A DNA stretch of 64,000 bases from Salvia splendens. Lineage: Eukaryota > Streptophyta > Magnoliopsida > Lamiales > Lamiaceae. Below the pieces are notes generated by a model. It was not told where the DNA came from. It did no database searches and was given only the letters and a program-made list of their open reading frames with translations. Location: assembly GCF_004379255.2 (NCBI RefSeq), contig NC_056052.1, positions 9,789,708 to 9,853,707 on the forward strand, given 5' to 3'. The position numbers were made by a program, and so were the translations under genes. This document shows positions 52,608 through 62,045 of this stretch, one piece after another. Numbering within the stretch: position 1 is the first letter of the stretch; every line of letters begins with the position of its first letter.

Positions 52608-55600
52608 CTCCCCCTCAAGTTGAGCGACGGTATCTCCGATACTCAACTTGTCCAGAATTTTCTTGAAGAATTTCGGATGAACTGCTTTAGTTAGAATGTC
52701 TGCAAATTGTTCTTCTGATCGAACAAACGGGAACTCTATGATTCCTCCTTCGAGCTTCTCCTTGATGAAGTGACGATCGACTTCAACATGTTTGGTTCGG
52801 TCGTGTTGTACTGGATTTTCTGCGATACTGATCGCTGTTTTGTTGTCACAGAACAATTTGCTCTTCCGTGTCGGTGGAAAGCCAATATCTGTCAACAACC
52901 TTCTTAGCCACATGATTTCCATTAGCCCACTTTTAATTCCTCGAAACTCCGCCTCTGCACTCGAGAGAGCGACCACCTTTTGCTTCTTACTTCTCCAAGT
53001 GACTAAGTTTCCTCCTATAAAGGTGAAGTAACCCCCTGTGGATTTTCTATCGATTGGATTGCTTGCCCAGTCAGCATCAGTATATCCATCGATTTCCAGA
53101 TCATTCCTCTTAGCTAGGAACACTCCATAGCCAATGGTTCCTTTTAGGTATCTCACAATCCTCAAGGCAGCATCCATGTGGTTGACCTGTGGTCGGTGCA
53201 TGAATTGGCTGATAATGCCGACTGCATACGTGATGTCTGGTCTAGTATGTGAGAGATATATAAGTCTCCCTACTAGCCGTTGGTATCTTTCTCTGTCCGC
53301 AAGATCAGCTCCCTCTTCGATCTTCAATCCATGGTTGGGAATCATTGGAGTCTCTGCAGGCTTGCAATCCAACAGCCCAATTTCGGCGAGGAGATCCAAA
53401 ACATACTTTTTCTGCCTTAGAAATATTCCGTGTCTGGACCTCAATACCTCAATTCCAAGAAAGTACTTCAGTGCTCCTAGATCTTTCATCTCAAACTCTT
53501 TGAACAGGTTTTCCCTTAAATTTTGGATTTCCTCAGTGTCGTCTCCGGTAATGATCATGTCATCTACATAGATGATCAGACATGTCATCTTGCCGTCCCT
53601 CCTTTTTGTGAATAGTGTGTGATCCGAATGGCTTTGTTTAAACCCGTGTTTAAACATTGCCTGGCAGAACCTCCCAAACCAGATTCTTGGAGATTGCTTT
53701 AATCCGTACAGTGTCTTCCTGAGACGGCATACTTGTCCGGCTCCAAATTCTGCTGAACATCCTGGGGGAACCTCCATATATACTTCTTTATCCTTCTCCA
53801 ATTCACCATGTAGGAACGCATTTGTGACATCAAATTGGTGTAGCGGCCAATCTTTGCATGCTGCCACGGAAAGTAAGGCTCGAACAGTGTCTAGTTTTGC
53901 AACTGGTAAGAAGGTCTCCTCATAATCTACTTCATACACCTGTGTGTATCCCTTGGCCACGAGTCTCGCCTTATATCTCTCGATTGAACCATCTGCACGC
54001 CGTTTTATAGTGAATATCCATCGGTATCCGACCGGCTTCTTCCCTGTGGGCAGTGTACACTTCTCCCATGTCTCATTTTTTATTAGAGCATCTATTTCTT
54101 TCTTCATGGCTTCTCTCCAATGTTTGTGTTTTGAGGCCTCCTCGAATGACTGTGGTATCTCCTCTTCTTCATATAGGGCAGCTTCAAACGCACGGGCTAT
54201 TTCAGAAAGCTGTCCTTGAGCAATGTTTGCTACTGCATATCTGGCCTTTCTCCCTTTCCAGTCCGGAGAGTATCTCCGTGGAGGTACTCCTCGTGTACAT
54301 CTGGGCGGTAATTCATATGATTGCCCTGTGTCTCCGTCTCCACCACTGGTTTGGTTGTCATCTCCACCGTCCCTGTCATCATTAGTACTTTCTAACATAG
54401 TATCCGGATCAGGATTGTTTACCTCTGGATTCAAAGACGGGGTTGACTGTTGAGCAATGTCACCTAACTCCTCGTCCTGTTCAATGGGATTCGACTGCCC
54501 GGTGGTACCACTACTTTCCTCTGTTAGACCGACGTCTGTGACAGGACTTGACTTAGGCGCGTCCTCTCCCCCTGACTGGTTTCTCCCCTGGTTAGGTATA
54601 GGTGTAGGGAGCCAATTTAGTAGGTCACTAGCAGGACTATTATCCGGTTCAATCTCCCCCTGACTACTAGATTGGCTATAGAAATATTCTCCTTCCACAA
54701 AGTCACAATTCATAGTCGTGTGGATACGGCTTGTGGCCGGATCATAGCACCTATAACCTTTTTGATTTTTTCCATACCCTAAGAAAACACATTTGAGGGC
54801 ACAAGGTGAAAACTTATTACGCTCATGTTTCGGAATATGGACAAAGACTGAGCAGCCGAAAACTCTAGGTTCAAGAGACAGTGAAGATGGTAATTCAAAA
54901 TGTTTGGAGAACGTGTCTAAGGGAGTTTTGAATTGTAGGATTCCAGTGGGTAGGCGGTTCATAAGGTAGACAGCGGTGGCTACGGCTTCAGGCCAGAAGG
55001 TTTTGGGTATTTTTGACTCGATTAAGAGGGCTCTGGTAACCTCAAGGATGTATCTGTTTTTCCGTTCTGCCACCCCATTTTGTTCTGGAGTGTATGCACA
55101 AGAAGTTTGGTGGACTAAACCCTTTTTTCGGAAAAAGTCTCGCATTTTTTCATTCACAAATTCTCCCCCATTATCTGACCTAAGGATTTGGATGTTCTGA
55201 TTGTATTGGGTTTGGATAAGTGTATAGAAATCTGTGAATTTTTCAAAAACTTCAGATTTGTTTTTCAAAAAATAGACCCAAGTCATACGAGAATAATCAT
55301 CCACGAATAACACGAAATAACGAAATCCTTGACCCCCAGTAACTGGTGCAGGGCCCCACACATCAGAGTGAATCAACGCAAAAGGTTTTTTCATTCTAGT
55401 ATTATTCAACTTAAACGAGTGTCTATGGCTTTTGGCCAACAAGCAAGTTTCACAATGAAAAGATTTCATAGAAGTAGCTAATTTAAGATAAAGTAGACGA
55501 AGATATCCTATAGATGGGTGTCCTAACCGACGATGCCAAAGCCAAGTCTGCCTGACTGTCAGTCCATGAGTCAGCATCGCAGTACTCTGTTGGGCTATCT

Positions 55601-56219
55601 CATCAACATAGTACAGTCCGCTTCGTTCAGTGCCACGCCCAACTATCGTCCCCGTCTTGATATCCTGCAACATACAAAATTCCGGTTGCATCAGCAATTT
55701 GCAGTTCAGTTCCATAGTCACATGACTAATGGATAAGATCTTATGTGATAAAGACGGAACATAAAGGCAGTTAGACAGGCTTAGAGTAGGAGAAATATTA
55801 ATTGTTCCCGCCCCCCGGACTTGCGCTAGGTCTCCACTGGCGGTTTGGACATAGGTTTTTTTGGATTTGGAAATGGATAGGAAATCTGAGGCATCAAATG
55901 ACATTGTGTCGGTGGCCCCGCAATCAAATATCCATTGGGCGTCTTTGGTATGCGACTGTGAGGTAGAAGAACATGCCAGGGATTCAAAAGAATTTTTACA
56001 CGGAATAACTGGCTGAATTTCGGGCAGTTTTGGTAGTTTGGGGGCAATCTGCAAGGTTTTGGCTGTTTTGGGGTCATTGTGAGTTTTGGGTGAAATTCGT
56101 GGGGCATTGTGGGTTTTAGGAGAGTTCTGGGGTGGTTTTAGGGATTGGGTATGGTTGTGGGGTAGAGTGTGTAATATAGGGAAATTGGAGGGGTTAAATT
56201 TGGATTTTGGAAGGGTTGG
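52551..56219 (-). CDS. Copia-B pol polyprotein
   Basis: Open without a stop from the TGA at 56220-56222 to 52551. There is no clear ATG; the frame is continuous with gag. Order: a Pro-rich linker (SPKTHNDPKTAKT), protease WIFDCGATDTMSFD (the aspartate kept, with Cys where Ser is usual), LWHRRLGHPSIGYL, integrase (HSDVWGPAPVTG; ILRSDNGGEF; QNGVAERKNR), reverse transcriptase (RYKARLVAKGYTQ; FDVTNAFLHGEL; IIYVDDMIITGDD) and RNase H (ALSSAEAEFRGIKSG; LFCDNKTAISIA), ending within the 3' LTR. All core motifs are present. It could be made only by reading through or losing the TGA that separates it from gag. Confidence 0.92.
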   Translation of the reverse strand, partial: PTLPKSKFNPSNFPILHTLPHNHTQSLKPPQNSPKTHNAPRISPKTHNDPKTAKTLQIAPKLPKLPEIQPVIPCKNSFESLACSSTSQSHTKDAQWIFDCGATDTMSFDASDFLSISKSKKTYVQTASGDLAQVRGAGTINISPTLSLSNCLYVPSLSHKILSISHVTMELNCKLLMQPEFCMLQDIKTGTIVGRGTERSGLYYVDEIAQQSTAMLTHGLTVRQTWLWHRRLGHPSIGYLRLLYLKLATSMKSFHCETCLLAKSHRHSFKLNNTRMKKPFALIHSDVWGPAPVTGGQGFRYFVLFVDDYSRMTWVYFLKNKSEVFEKFTDFYTLIQTQYNQNIQILRSDNGGEFVNEKMRDFFRKKGLVHQTSCAYTPEQNGVAERKNRYILEVTRALLIESKIPKTFWPEAVATAVYLMNRLPTGILQFKTPLDTFSKHFELPSSLSLEPRVFGCSVFVHIPKHERNKFSPCALKCVFLGYGKNQKGYRCYDPATSRIHTTMNCDFVEGEYFYSQSSSQGEIEPDNSPASDLLNWLPTPIPNQGRNQSGGEDAPKSSPVTDVGLTEESSGTTGQSNPIEQDEELGDIAQQSTPSLNPEVNNPDPDTMLESTNDDRDGGDDNQTSGGDGDTGQSYELPPRCTRGVPPRRYSPDWKGRKARYAVANIAQGQLSEIARAFEAALYEEEEIPQSFEEASKHKHWREAMKKEIDALIKNETWEKCTLPTGKKPVGYRWIFTIKRRADGSIERYKARLVAKGYTQVYEVDYEETFLPVAKLDTVRALLSVAACKDWPLHQFDVTNAFLHGELEKDKEVYMEVPPGCSAEFGAGQVCRLRKTLYGLKQSPRIWFGRFCQAMFKHGFKQSHSDHTLFTKRRDGKMTCLIIYVDDMIITGDDTEEIQNLRENLFKEFEMKDLGALKYFLGIEVLRSRHGIFLRQKKYVLDLLAEIGLLDCKPAETPMIPNHGLKIEEGADLADRERYQRLVGRLIYLSHTRPDITYAVGIISQFMHRPQVNHMDAALRIVRYLKGTIGYGVFLAKRNDLEIDGYTDADWASNPIDRKSTGGYFTFIGGNLVTWRSKKQKVVALSSAEAEFRGIKSGLMEIMWLRRLLTDIGFPPTRKSKLFCDNKTAISIAENPVQHDRTKHVEVDRHFIKEKLEGGIIEFPFVRSEEQFADILTKAVHPKFFKKILDKLSIGDTVAQLEGECQTTLTEKSMEGKDCKNN

Positions 56220-57558
56220 TCAATTTAATCGAAGAACCCCCCTTCCCTTGTCGAAAAACCTAGCCGCCTCGCCCCTCCCCTTCTCGGAAGCCCTAGCGCC
56301 GTCGTCCCGTCCACCGGGGGGCGTCTCTGCCGTCGTCCGGTAGCCGCCGGCGTTGGGGGTCGGTTTTGTACCTTCTGACCAGGACTTGACCACTGATGCA
56401 GTCGCCACGGTCTGTGGTTCGTCGTTGCCTCCTCGGGGTCTGTCCTCTCCATTTGCGGCTGACGGAGGGAAGATGTTGCCCGCCGGTTGATCTCCGACAT
56501 AGGTAGCTCTTTCCCCAACAGCCACGGATGCCCGGCCTCTGATTCCTCCTCGATTCGAACTCCGGTTGGCTCTTGCCTTCTTCATCTCCTCCCACCACTC
56601 CGGATACCCGTGTATCAAGAAACAGGTATCCTTCGTGTGTTTCTTTCCCCCACAATGTGTACAGACGAGCTTGCTCTTGTCTTCGTCCCTCCGATTTGCT
56701 TGAAATTTGGATGGTTGGTTGTGGTTCCGATTTCTGTCGATTATACTTAGACCGATTCCAATTCCGGACTCCTTGGTTTCGGTCTTGGATGAACGGATGT
56801 TGGCGTTGACTGCCTCACGCCGTATCATGCCGTAGGCTGTTCTTACCGATGGGAGTGGATCCGTGTTCAGGATTTCTCTCTTGATGGTGTCGTACCGATC
56901 GTCGAGTGCCCACAAAAATTGGTAGACTCTGTGCCTTTGGGTGATTTGATTATACCTTTCGATGTTTGATGGGGTGTCAAAAGGATTTGGATCGCGGCTG
57001 TCGATGGATAGCCACAGATCCTGAAATTTTTGCCATAACGCCTGTAACGTCATTCCTCCTTGCTTCATTCCGTATGCTTGTCGATGCAGGTTCGAGACTT
57101 GGAACGGATCTGCGCCACTTCCGTAGGTAGTGGCCAGTCCTTCCCAGAGATCTCTGGCCGTCTTGTACTGTGAGACTTCATTCACAAGGCTGGCCTCGAT
57201 ATTGTTTATGATCCAGTTAAAACACCAATGATCGCGTTGCTGCCATACCGGATAGATTGGATCGGTAATCGGTGGGGGGGTCGGAAACTCCAGCGATGTG
57301 AGACGTCAGACCCTTCCCCCCGATTGCCCGTTCCATCAGATTCACCCAGAGCGGGTAGTTGTCTCCGTCTAGCTTGGTTTTCAGGTTGATGTCCCCCAAC
57401 GATTCTAGTTGTGGGGATGGCCGATTTGGTGGTTTGGAGTTGATTGCCATCATCTGTATAAGTTCCGCAAATTGTGCGGCTGACAGATTGATGGGGCTGT
57501 TATTGACGGTGGTTATGGTGTTGTTTGAGTCGGTTTCGGTCTGGTCAGTTTCTGACAT
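56220..57558 (-). pseudogene. Copia-B gag, frameshifted by a C7 run
   Basis: It starts at ATG 57558 (MSETDQTETDSNN). NLKTKLDGDNYPLWVNLMER is read before a run of seven C (57274-57280 on the coding strand) breaks the frame at VSDPP. With six C the conserved PPPITDP-like motif would follow. From 57270 down the second frame is open: FNWIINNIEASLVNEVSQYK, DLWEGLATTYGSG, RVYQFLWALDDRYD, and a zinc knuckle CTHCGGKKHTKDTCFLIHGY, to TGA at 56220-56222. That TGA is in frame with pol. This is the UBN2/Retrotran_gag type found in plant copia elements. Confidence 0.88.
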
Positions 57559-57651
57559 CGTTTGTTGCTTGGTTTTTGCAGGTTTACAAAGGCCGGGAAA
57601 GGTATTTTCGGGACAATGATGATACTTTTCTGAGTCCTAAGCAAGACCAAA

Positions 57652-57666
57652 CCTGCTCTGATACCA
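57652..57666 (-). other. Copia-B primer-binding site
   Basis: TGGTATCAGAGCAGG on the minus strand directly follows the 5' LTR and is complementary to the 3' end of initiator tRNA-Met. Confidence 0.9.
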
Positions 57667-57955
57667 TCTTAACGATGGTAATCGAGAGAGGCGGAATTCC
57701 TCTTGCTAGGCATTTGGGATGTAAAGGAGTAGGAGTAGAGAAAGTGTTTTGTATGTTTCGTATATACTGAATGAAGAATTACAGCCCTCATTATAAAGGG
57801 GGGATTTGCCACTATCTATGGAAACTATACCAATCTATTATAGGACATAATATTAATTACATGATTCCATAATTCTTGCTTCCATAATTCTAGCCTTTCA
57901 ATTATTCTTGCAATCTTTTCCTTTCCATGGATTTCTCCGTTAATGTAGTTTGACA
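57667..57955 (-). repeat. Copia-B 5' LTR (289 bp)
   Basis: Same ends as the 3' LTR. Differences: CCCTCA for CCGTCA and one extra T in the CTTTCC run. Confidence 0.95.
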
Positions 57956-59489
57956 TGTACCTGTTGGTCGAGAAAAGTTGCAATATCGGTTGGATGAACA
58001 CCTTCCACATTGAAAGAGTATAATGCTGCTCTGGTCACGTTTCTTAGACACGGACGCTGGGTACTGAGCTCATTCGATCATACATAATTCGCTAGCAAAG
58101 CGAAACAAAAAACTTAGTGCTCATTGTTGATGGTGCTTGCACCTGGGTCTTAGTAGTCTTCTTGAAGATATGATCAACTTAAAATGAAAATATAATACTC
58201 GTCACGACGATAGCTTATATACTGAATAAGCATGCAAGTACGATATCAAGGAGTTACAGGCTTCATCTAATAGTGTTGATCTATCGACACATAAGACACT
58301 CACTTAGATGGAGGTTCAGCATAGGTTGAGTGATCCAAAAATCATTTCACCACCACCTGATAATATGTAAGAAGTTTAGAGAGAAATTCTAAAAATACTA
58401 ATACAAGACTCACTGGAAAAGGAAAAGGAAAAGAGATAACTCACCTAAGAAAGGAGGCTGGAAGACAAGAGCTCACTTTTACCATATAAGAACCCAATGC
58501 CTGTAGGCCCACACATCTGAAGCATGATTAATTCTTCATTTCAAACACTGATTTATAAGACTTGAGAGCTAACACATATTGATATTGACTTAAATTCTAA
58601 TGCAGATGGGAAGGTCGGAAAGGACTTCACCTTATGGGAAGAAGCAACCAGAACATCAGCATCAAGGCTCCTCACGTCAACCACCATATGAGGAACACTT
58701 TGACAAGCATCAACAAGCACCTTGGCTCCAACATCATGAGCCCACTTGATCAATTGGGAGAACAGAAGCTGTGGGAAAGGCGGAAGCCAGAAGAATTAGG
58801 AGAACTTGTCATGCATAAGAGCTGTTATTTAGGCTCTTGAACAGAAATAGTAGCATCTTGTCAGAGTAAACTTCATACTATAATTTTAAGTAATTACCAA
58901 GTGCAAACATCTACAAAATCGATCGGGCCTTGATTTCAGTATGACATGTCGACTCCAACGAAATAGAAGCAATCCTAGCTGACCAAAATTTTTAAAACAG
59001 GACCAGAAATCAAGGAGACCAAAATGTTGCTTTAGTAAGAATCCTACATTAGCAAGCAAACCAACAGCTATGCATTGATATTAGAGGTCTAATGTACAAG
59101 CACAAAAAATGACACTACAATTAGATCAAGAGAATTCTGGTCATAACACCAATTAAAGGTGGTTACATTCATGCATACAAGTTGATGAAGTCCAAAAAAT
59201 TCCATGAACCGTGCAAAATCAAAGTTAGCAATTCACTAACCCAGCATATTGGAGACATGATGAACAACGACAAGTTTCGCCTGCTTTGAGATCATTTCTC
59301 TTAGCTTTTCTACATCTGGAACTTCATCCTCTCTTAAACTTACAAACTTCAATACTGCACCAGTCTTTTGAGCCACAAATTGCCAAGGAACAATAGCACT
59401 GTGATGTTCAGCAATGGTAAGTATAACCTGAAAAATGCGAATCATTACTTATTAGCTAGCGAGTTCTTTCTATTTTTGTTATAGGACAC

Positions 59490-61394
59490 TAATGGAATTC
59501 CATTTTAATGAAGGAGTGTAGATTTATTCCGACTTCGGGAGTGACGCATAACGCTTATGCGTCTTTGATTAATGACGCACAACCATTATGCGTCGTTAAA
59601 AGACGCATATATGCGTCACTCCCTAATGACGCCTAACCACTCTTTAATGTCGCATAACCCTTATGTGCCATCTTCAAATATTAAGGGTTGCACCAAACTA
59701 TTCTCTACACTTATGGAATTTATTTTAATGGGGGCCTCCCACACTCATTTACAAAATGCATGCCTATATCAACGCTAAACAATTATGGGTCCCCACTAAC
59801 ACAAATTGCATGTTTAGTTATCATTTATAAAATCTAATTACACAACATATATGGTTGGATAGAGATGTGATCAAATACAAACTCTATATATTGTATAAGG
59901 TGTTGTGTTGACATTGTATTGACAAGGTATTGACATCAAAATCTTGAACTTTTATACTATGTTGACATTGTGTTAATGTTGTGTTGACATTGTATTGAAA
60001 AGTTTGGGGTTTGTACAATAAATAGAGTTTGCATTTTATCACTATCCGAGTGTGATATATCTAGGGCTGGGTAAAAATATCGAAATACCGAAATACCGCA
60101 CTTACCATATCGAAAAAATACCGAAAATATCGGATTTTCGGTATACCGTAATTTTCGGTAAGGTATCACACCTTACCGATTTATTTCGGTACGGTAACGG
60201 TATGAATTTTCATATACCGGGGTATACCGTAATTTTAGGTATATACCGAAAATTATATTTTCGGTATATACCGATATCAATATACGCCAAATTATATCAA
60301 GTAAATTCATACTTTTACCAAACAAATAAATATTTACATGTAGAAATCAAAGCTTGCCTCATTATAGTTGTCGGGTAATCATGTAAATATAAAATCAAAT
60401 AAACTCAATTAGGAAAACTTGGTATCGTTGAATCAATTAGTTTCAAATAAATATAAGATTTTAGTTAAATTAGTTCCAAACAAATATCGTTGAACGTAAT
60501 GTGATTGCGTGGAGTTTAATTGTTGCAGTTTTTTTATTGAATATGTTTGAGTTTGATTAAATTTCACGTTTTCTAAGTATTTTTGAAATTTTATTTTCAT
60601 TTGTGTTTGTATTTAGAATTATTTACAAAATAATGATATTTTGGTATGTCGTATTGTAGTCCGATATACCGTAAAACTCTGGTATACCGTAAAAATACGG
60701 TATACTGAATTTAGATACGACATACTGAAAATAAGGTATGGTATCGATATTGAAATTTGTCATACCGAAAATTTTGGTAAAGTAAAGGTATGATTTTTTC
60801 TCATATCGAATTTTCGGTAAGGTATACGGTATGATGGTTTCGGTAAGGTATACCGTACCTACCCACCCCTAGATATATCTCCCATTCTATTAGAAATATC
60901 AAACGAGCCAATTTATTGAATTTCGGATCAGTCCTATTTTGATTGCAAGTTAATTGGGTTGATATTTTTTCGCATTGAAGTTGTCAATCTAAAACGTTCA
61001 AGTTTTATATTATCTTTTATGGCTAATCAGACTAGAATCCAACGATGAAAATTAATCTATATATGCATAATTCATTCTTAATAATTCAAGACGAGTAATT
61101 TTAAGTTTTTGAAATATAGTAGGAATGATAGATTTGTTAGGCACTAATGTGTCAAAATCGAAAAGACGCACAACCCTTATGCGTCTTTGGTTAATGACGC
61201 ACAACCATTTTGCGTCGTTAAAAGACGCATAACCCTTATGCGTCACTCCCTAATGACGCATAACCCTTATGCGTCACTAAATAAAGACGCATGATGGTGG
61301 TTATGCGTCTCTCTATTAACGACGCATAATGGTTATGCGTCACTCCCTGAGTCAGAATACAACTAAAACCCTTCATTAAAATGGAATTCCATTA
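59490..61394. mobile_element. DNA transposon with palindromic GACGCATAA subterminal arrays
   Basis: TAATGGAATTCCATTTTAAT at the left is mirrored by ATTAAAATGGAATTCCATTA at the right. Each end carries an array of about 21-bp imperfect palindromes of the form GACGCATAACCCTTATGCGTC: about three or four at 59540-59675 and six at 61163-61345. The left end is preceded by CAC, giving CACTAATGG, so a CACTA element is possible, but the right end does not mirror the CAC and I see no clear target duplication. There is no protein. A hAT (60062-60871) is nested inside. It lies in a SUFS intron. Confidence 0.7.
60062..60871. mobile_element. Non-autonomous hAT element rich in TACCG words, 8-bp target duplication
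   Basis: TAGGGCTGGGTAAAAATATC and CCGTACCTACCCACCCCTA are inverted ends, and GATATATC flanks both (60054-60061, 60872-60879). Both subterminal regions are packed with ATACCG/CGGTAT and ACCGAAA/TTTCGGT words. The middle is AT-rich and non-coding. Confidence 0.88.
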
Positions 61395-61960
61395 ACATGC
61401 ATTACCAAAAAAAAGAAATTTTCCATTAGCTAGCCCAACTCATAGCAAAGAAATACAAAGGTTTGGATTTAGCGAGAAAAAGAGAGTACAAGCAAAAAAG
61501 GAAAATGGTCTTATGCATTGCAATATTTCGACATATTTTCACAGTGATTCATGCTTTGCCTTATTCCATTATTCTCAATGGTTATATTCATTGCAAAAAG
61601 ACCATGAGGAACAGTTTTAAAGGGTAAAACACGCAAGGATCAAGTGCTACACGCCCACACATATATGAAACTTGCAGCAGCACCTATAATGAGTTCAAAT
61701 GACAGTGCAAGGCATTGAGATGAGAAATAACAACAAAATCTGGGTTTTTAACAATTGAAGCACTCAGTTCCTATCTATTATCACAACAATACAAGATAAA
61801 ATTTATGTCCAGCAGCCATCTAAATCAACTCAAATTCACAATCATCTATGTGCTGAATTATGAAAAGGAAACGAACAGTCGTAGAAGGGAAAATTGTAAA
61901 CCTCATCTCCCTCCTTGAGATTCGAGAGACCCCAACTATACGCCACCAAATTGATCGCCT

Positions 61961-62045
61961 TGTTAGAGTTAGTTAGTTAGTTAAAGGAGTTAGTTAGTTA
62001 GATGTAAGCCTATATAAGGCATACCTTGGTGTAGTTTGAAAACAA
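61961..62045 (+). repeat. Partial LTR interrupting the SUFS exon
   Basis: TGTTAGAGTTAGTTAGTTAG opens an LTR-like sequence with a TATA word (CCTATATAAGGC) and is cut after 85 bp by copia-D. It joins SUFS sequence directly at 61960, at or two bases beyond the exon border. The other part of this element is not in the window. Confidence 0.55.

Larger units (their letters stand above)
52320..57955 (-). mobile_element. Ty1/copia retrotransposon copia-B, recent, gag damaged
   Basis: LTRs at 52320-52607 and 57667-57955 differ by one substitution and one 1-bp indel. TGTAC flanks both sides (52315-52319, 57956-57960). Next to the 5' LTR the coding strand reads TGGTATCAGAGCAGG (57652-57666), the initiator tRNA-Met primer site. 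A TTGAGGGGGAG polypurine tract abuts the 3' LTR (52608-52618). It lies in a SUFS intron, five bases from the splice donor. Confidence 0.97.
52067..61958 (-). pseudogene. NFS2: Chloroplast cysteine desulfurase (SUFS/NFS2), broken
   Basis: Exon relics on the minus strand in gene order: 61902-61958 ([19 protein letters not shown]), 59241-59427 ([20 protein letters not shown] ... [11 protein letters not shown]), about 58631-58770 ([20 protein letters not shown] ... VASSHK, which includes the lysine that binds pyridoxal phosphate), 58445-58516 (MCGPTGIGFLYGKSELL), 58314-58356, 57961-58030 ([18 protein letters not shown]) and 52067-52227 ([18 protein letters not shown], with the catalytic Cys region, to the stop). 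The enzyme releases sulfur from cysteine for plastid Fe-S clusters. Lesions: a short deletion before WAHDV shifts frame, one base is lost after KSELLSS, 58314-58356 lacks about 10 bp, the RFEAGTPAIGEA exon is not found, and the 5' exons beyond 61958 are cut off by an LTR. Copia-B and a DNA transposon sit in introns. Confidence 0.88.

Noticed and set aside
46559..57280. Programmed frameshifting in copia gag
   Set aside because: Both shifts occur in plain C7 runs early in gag, not at a gag/pol border, and neighbouring six-C units show the ancestral length. Mutation or sequencing error is simpler.
61052..61246. Minus-strand frame over the palindrome array
   Set aside because: It is just a translation of the GACGCATAA repeats.
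59542..61345. CRISPR-like array
   Set aside because: The repeated GACGCA...TGCGTC units are palindromes at the ends of a plant transposon. Spacers are short and non-unique, and the genome is eukaryotic.
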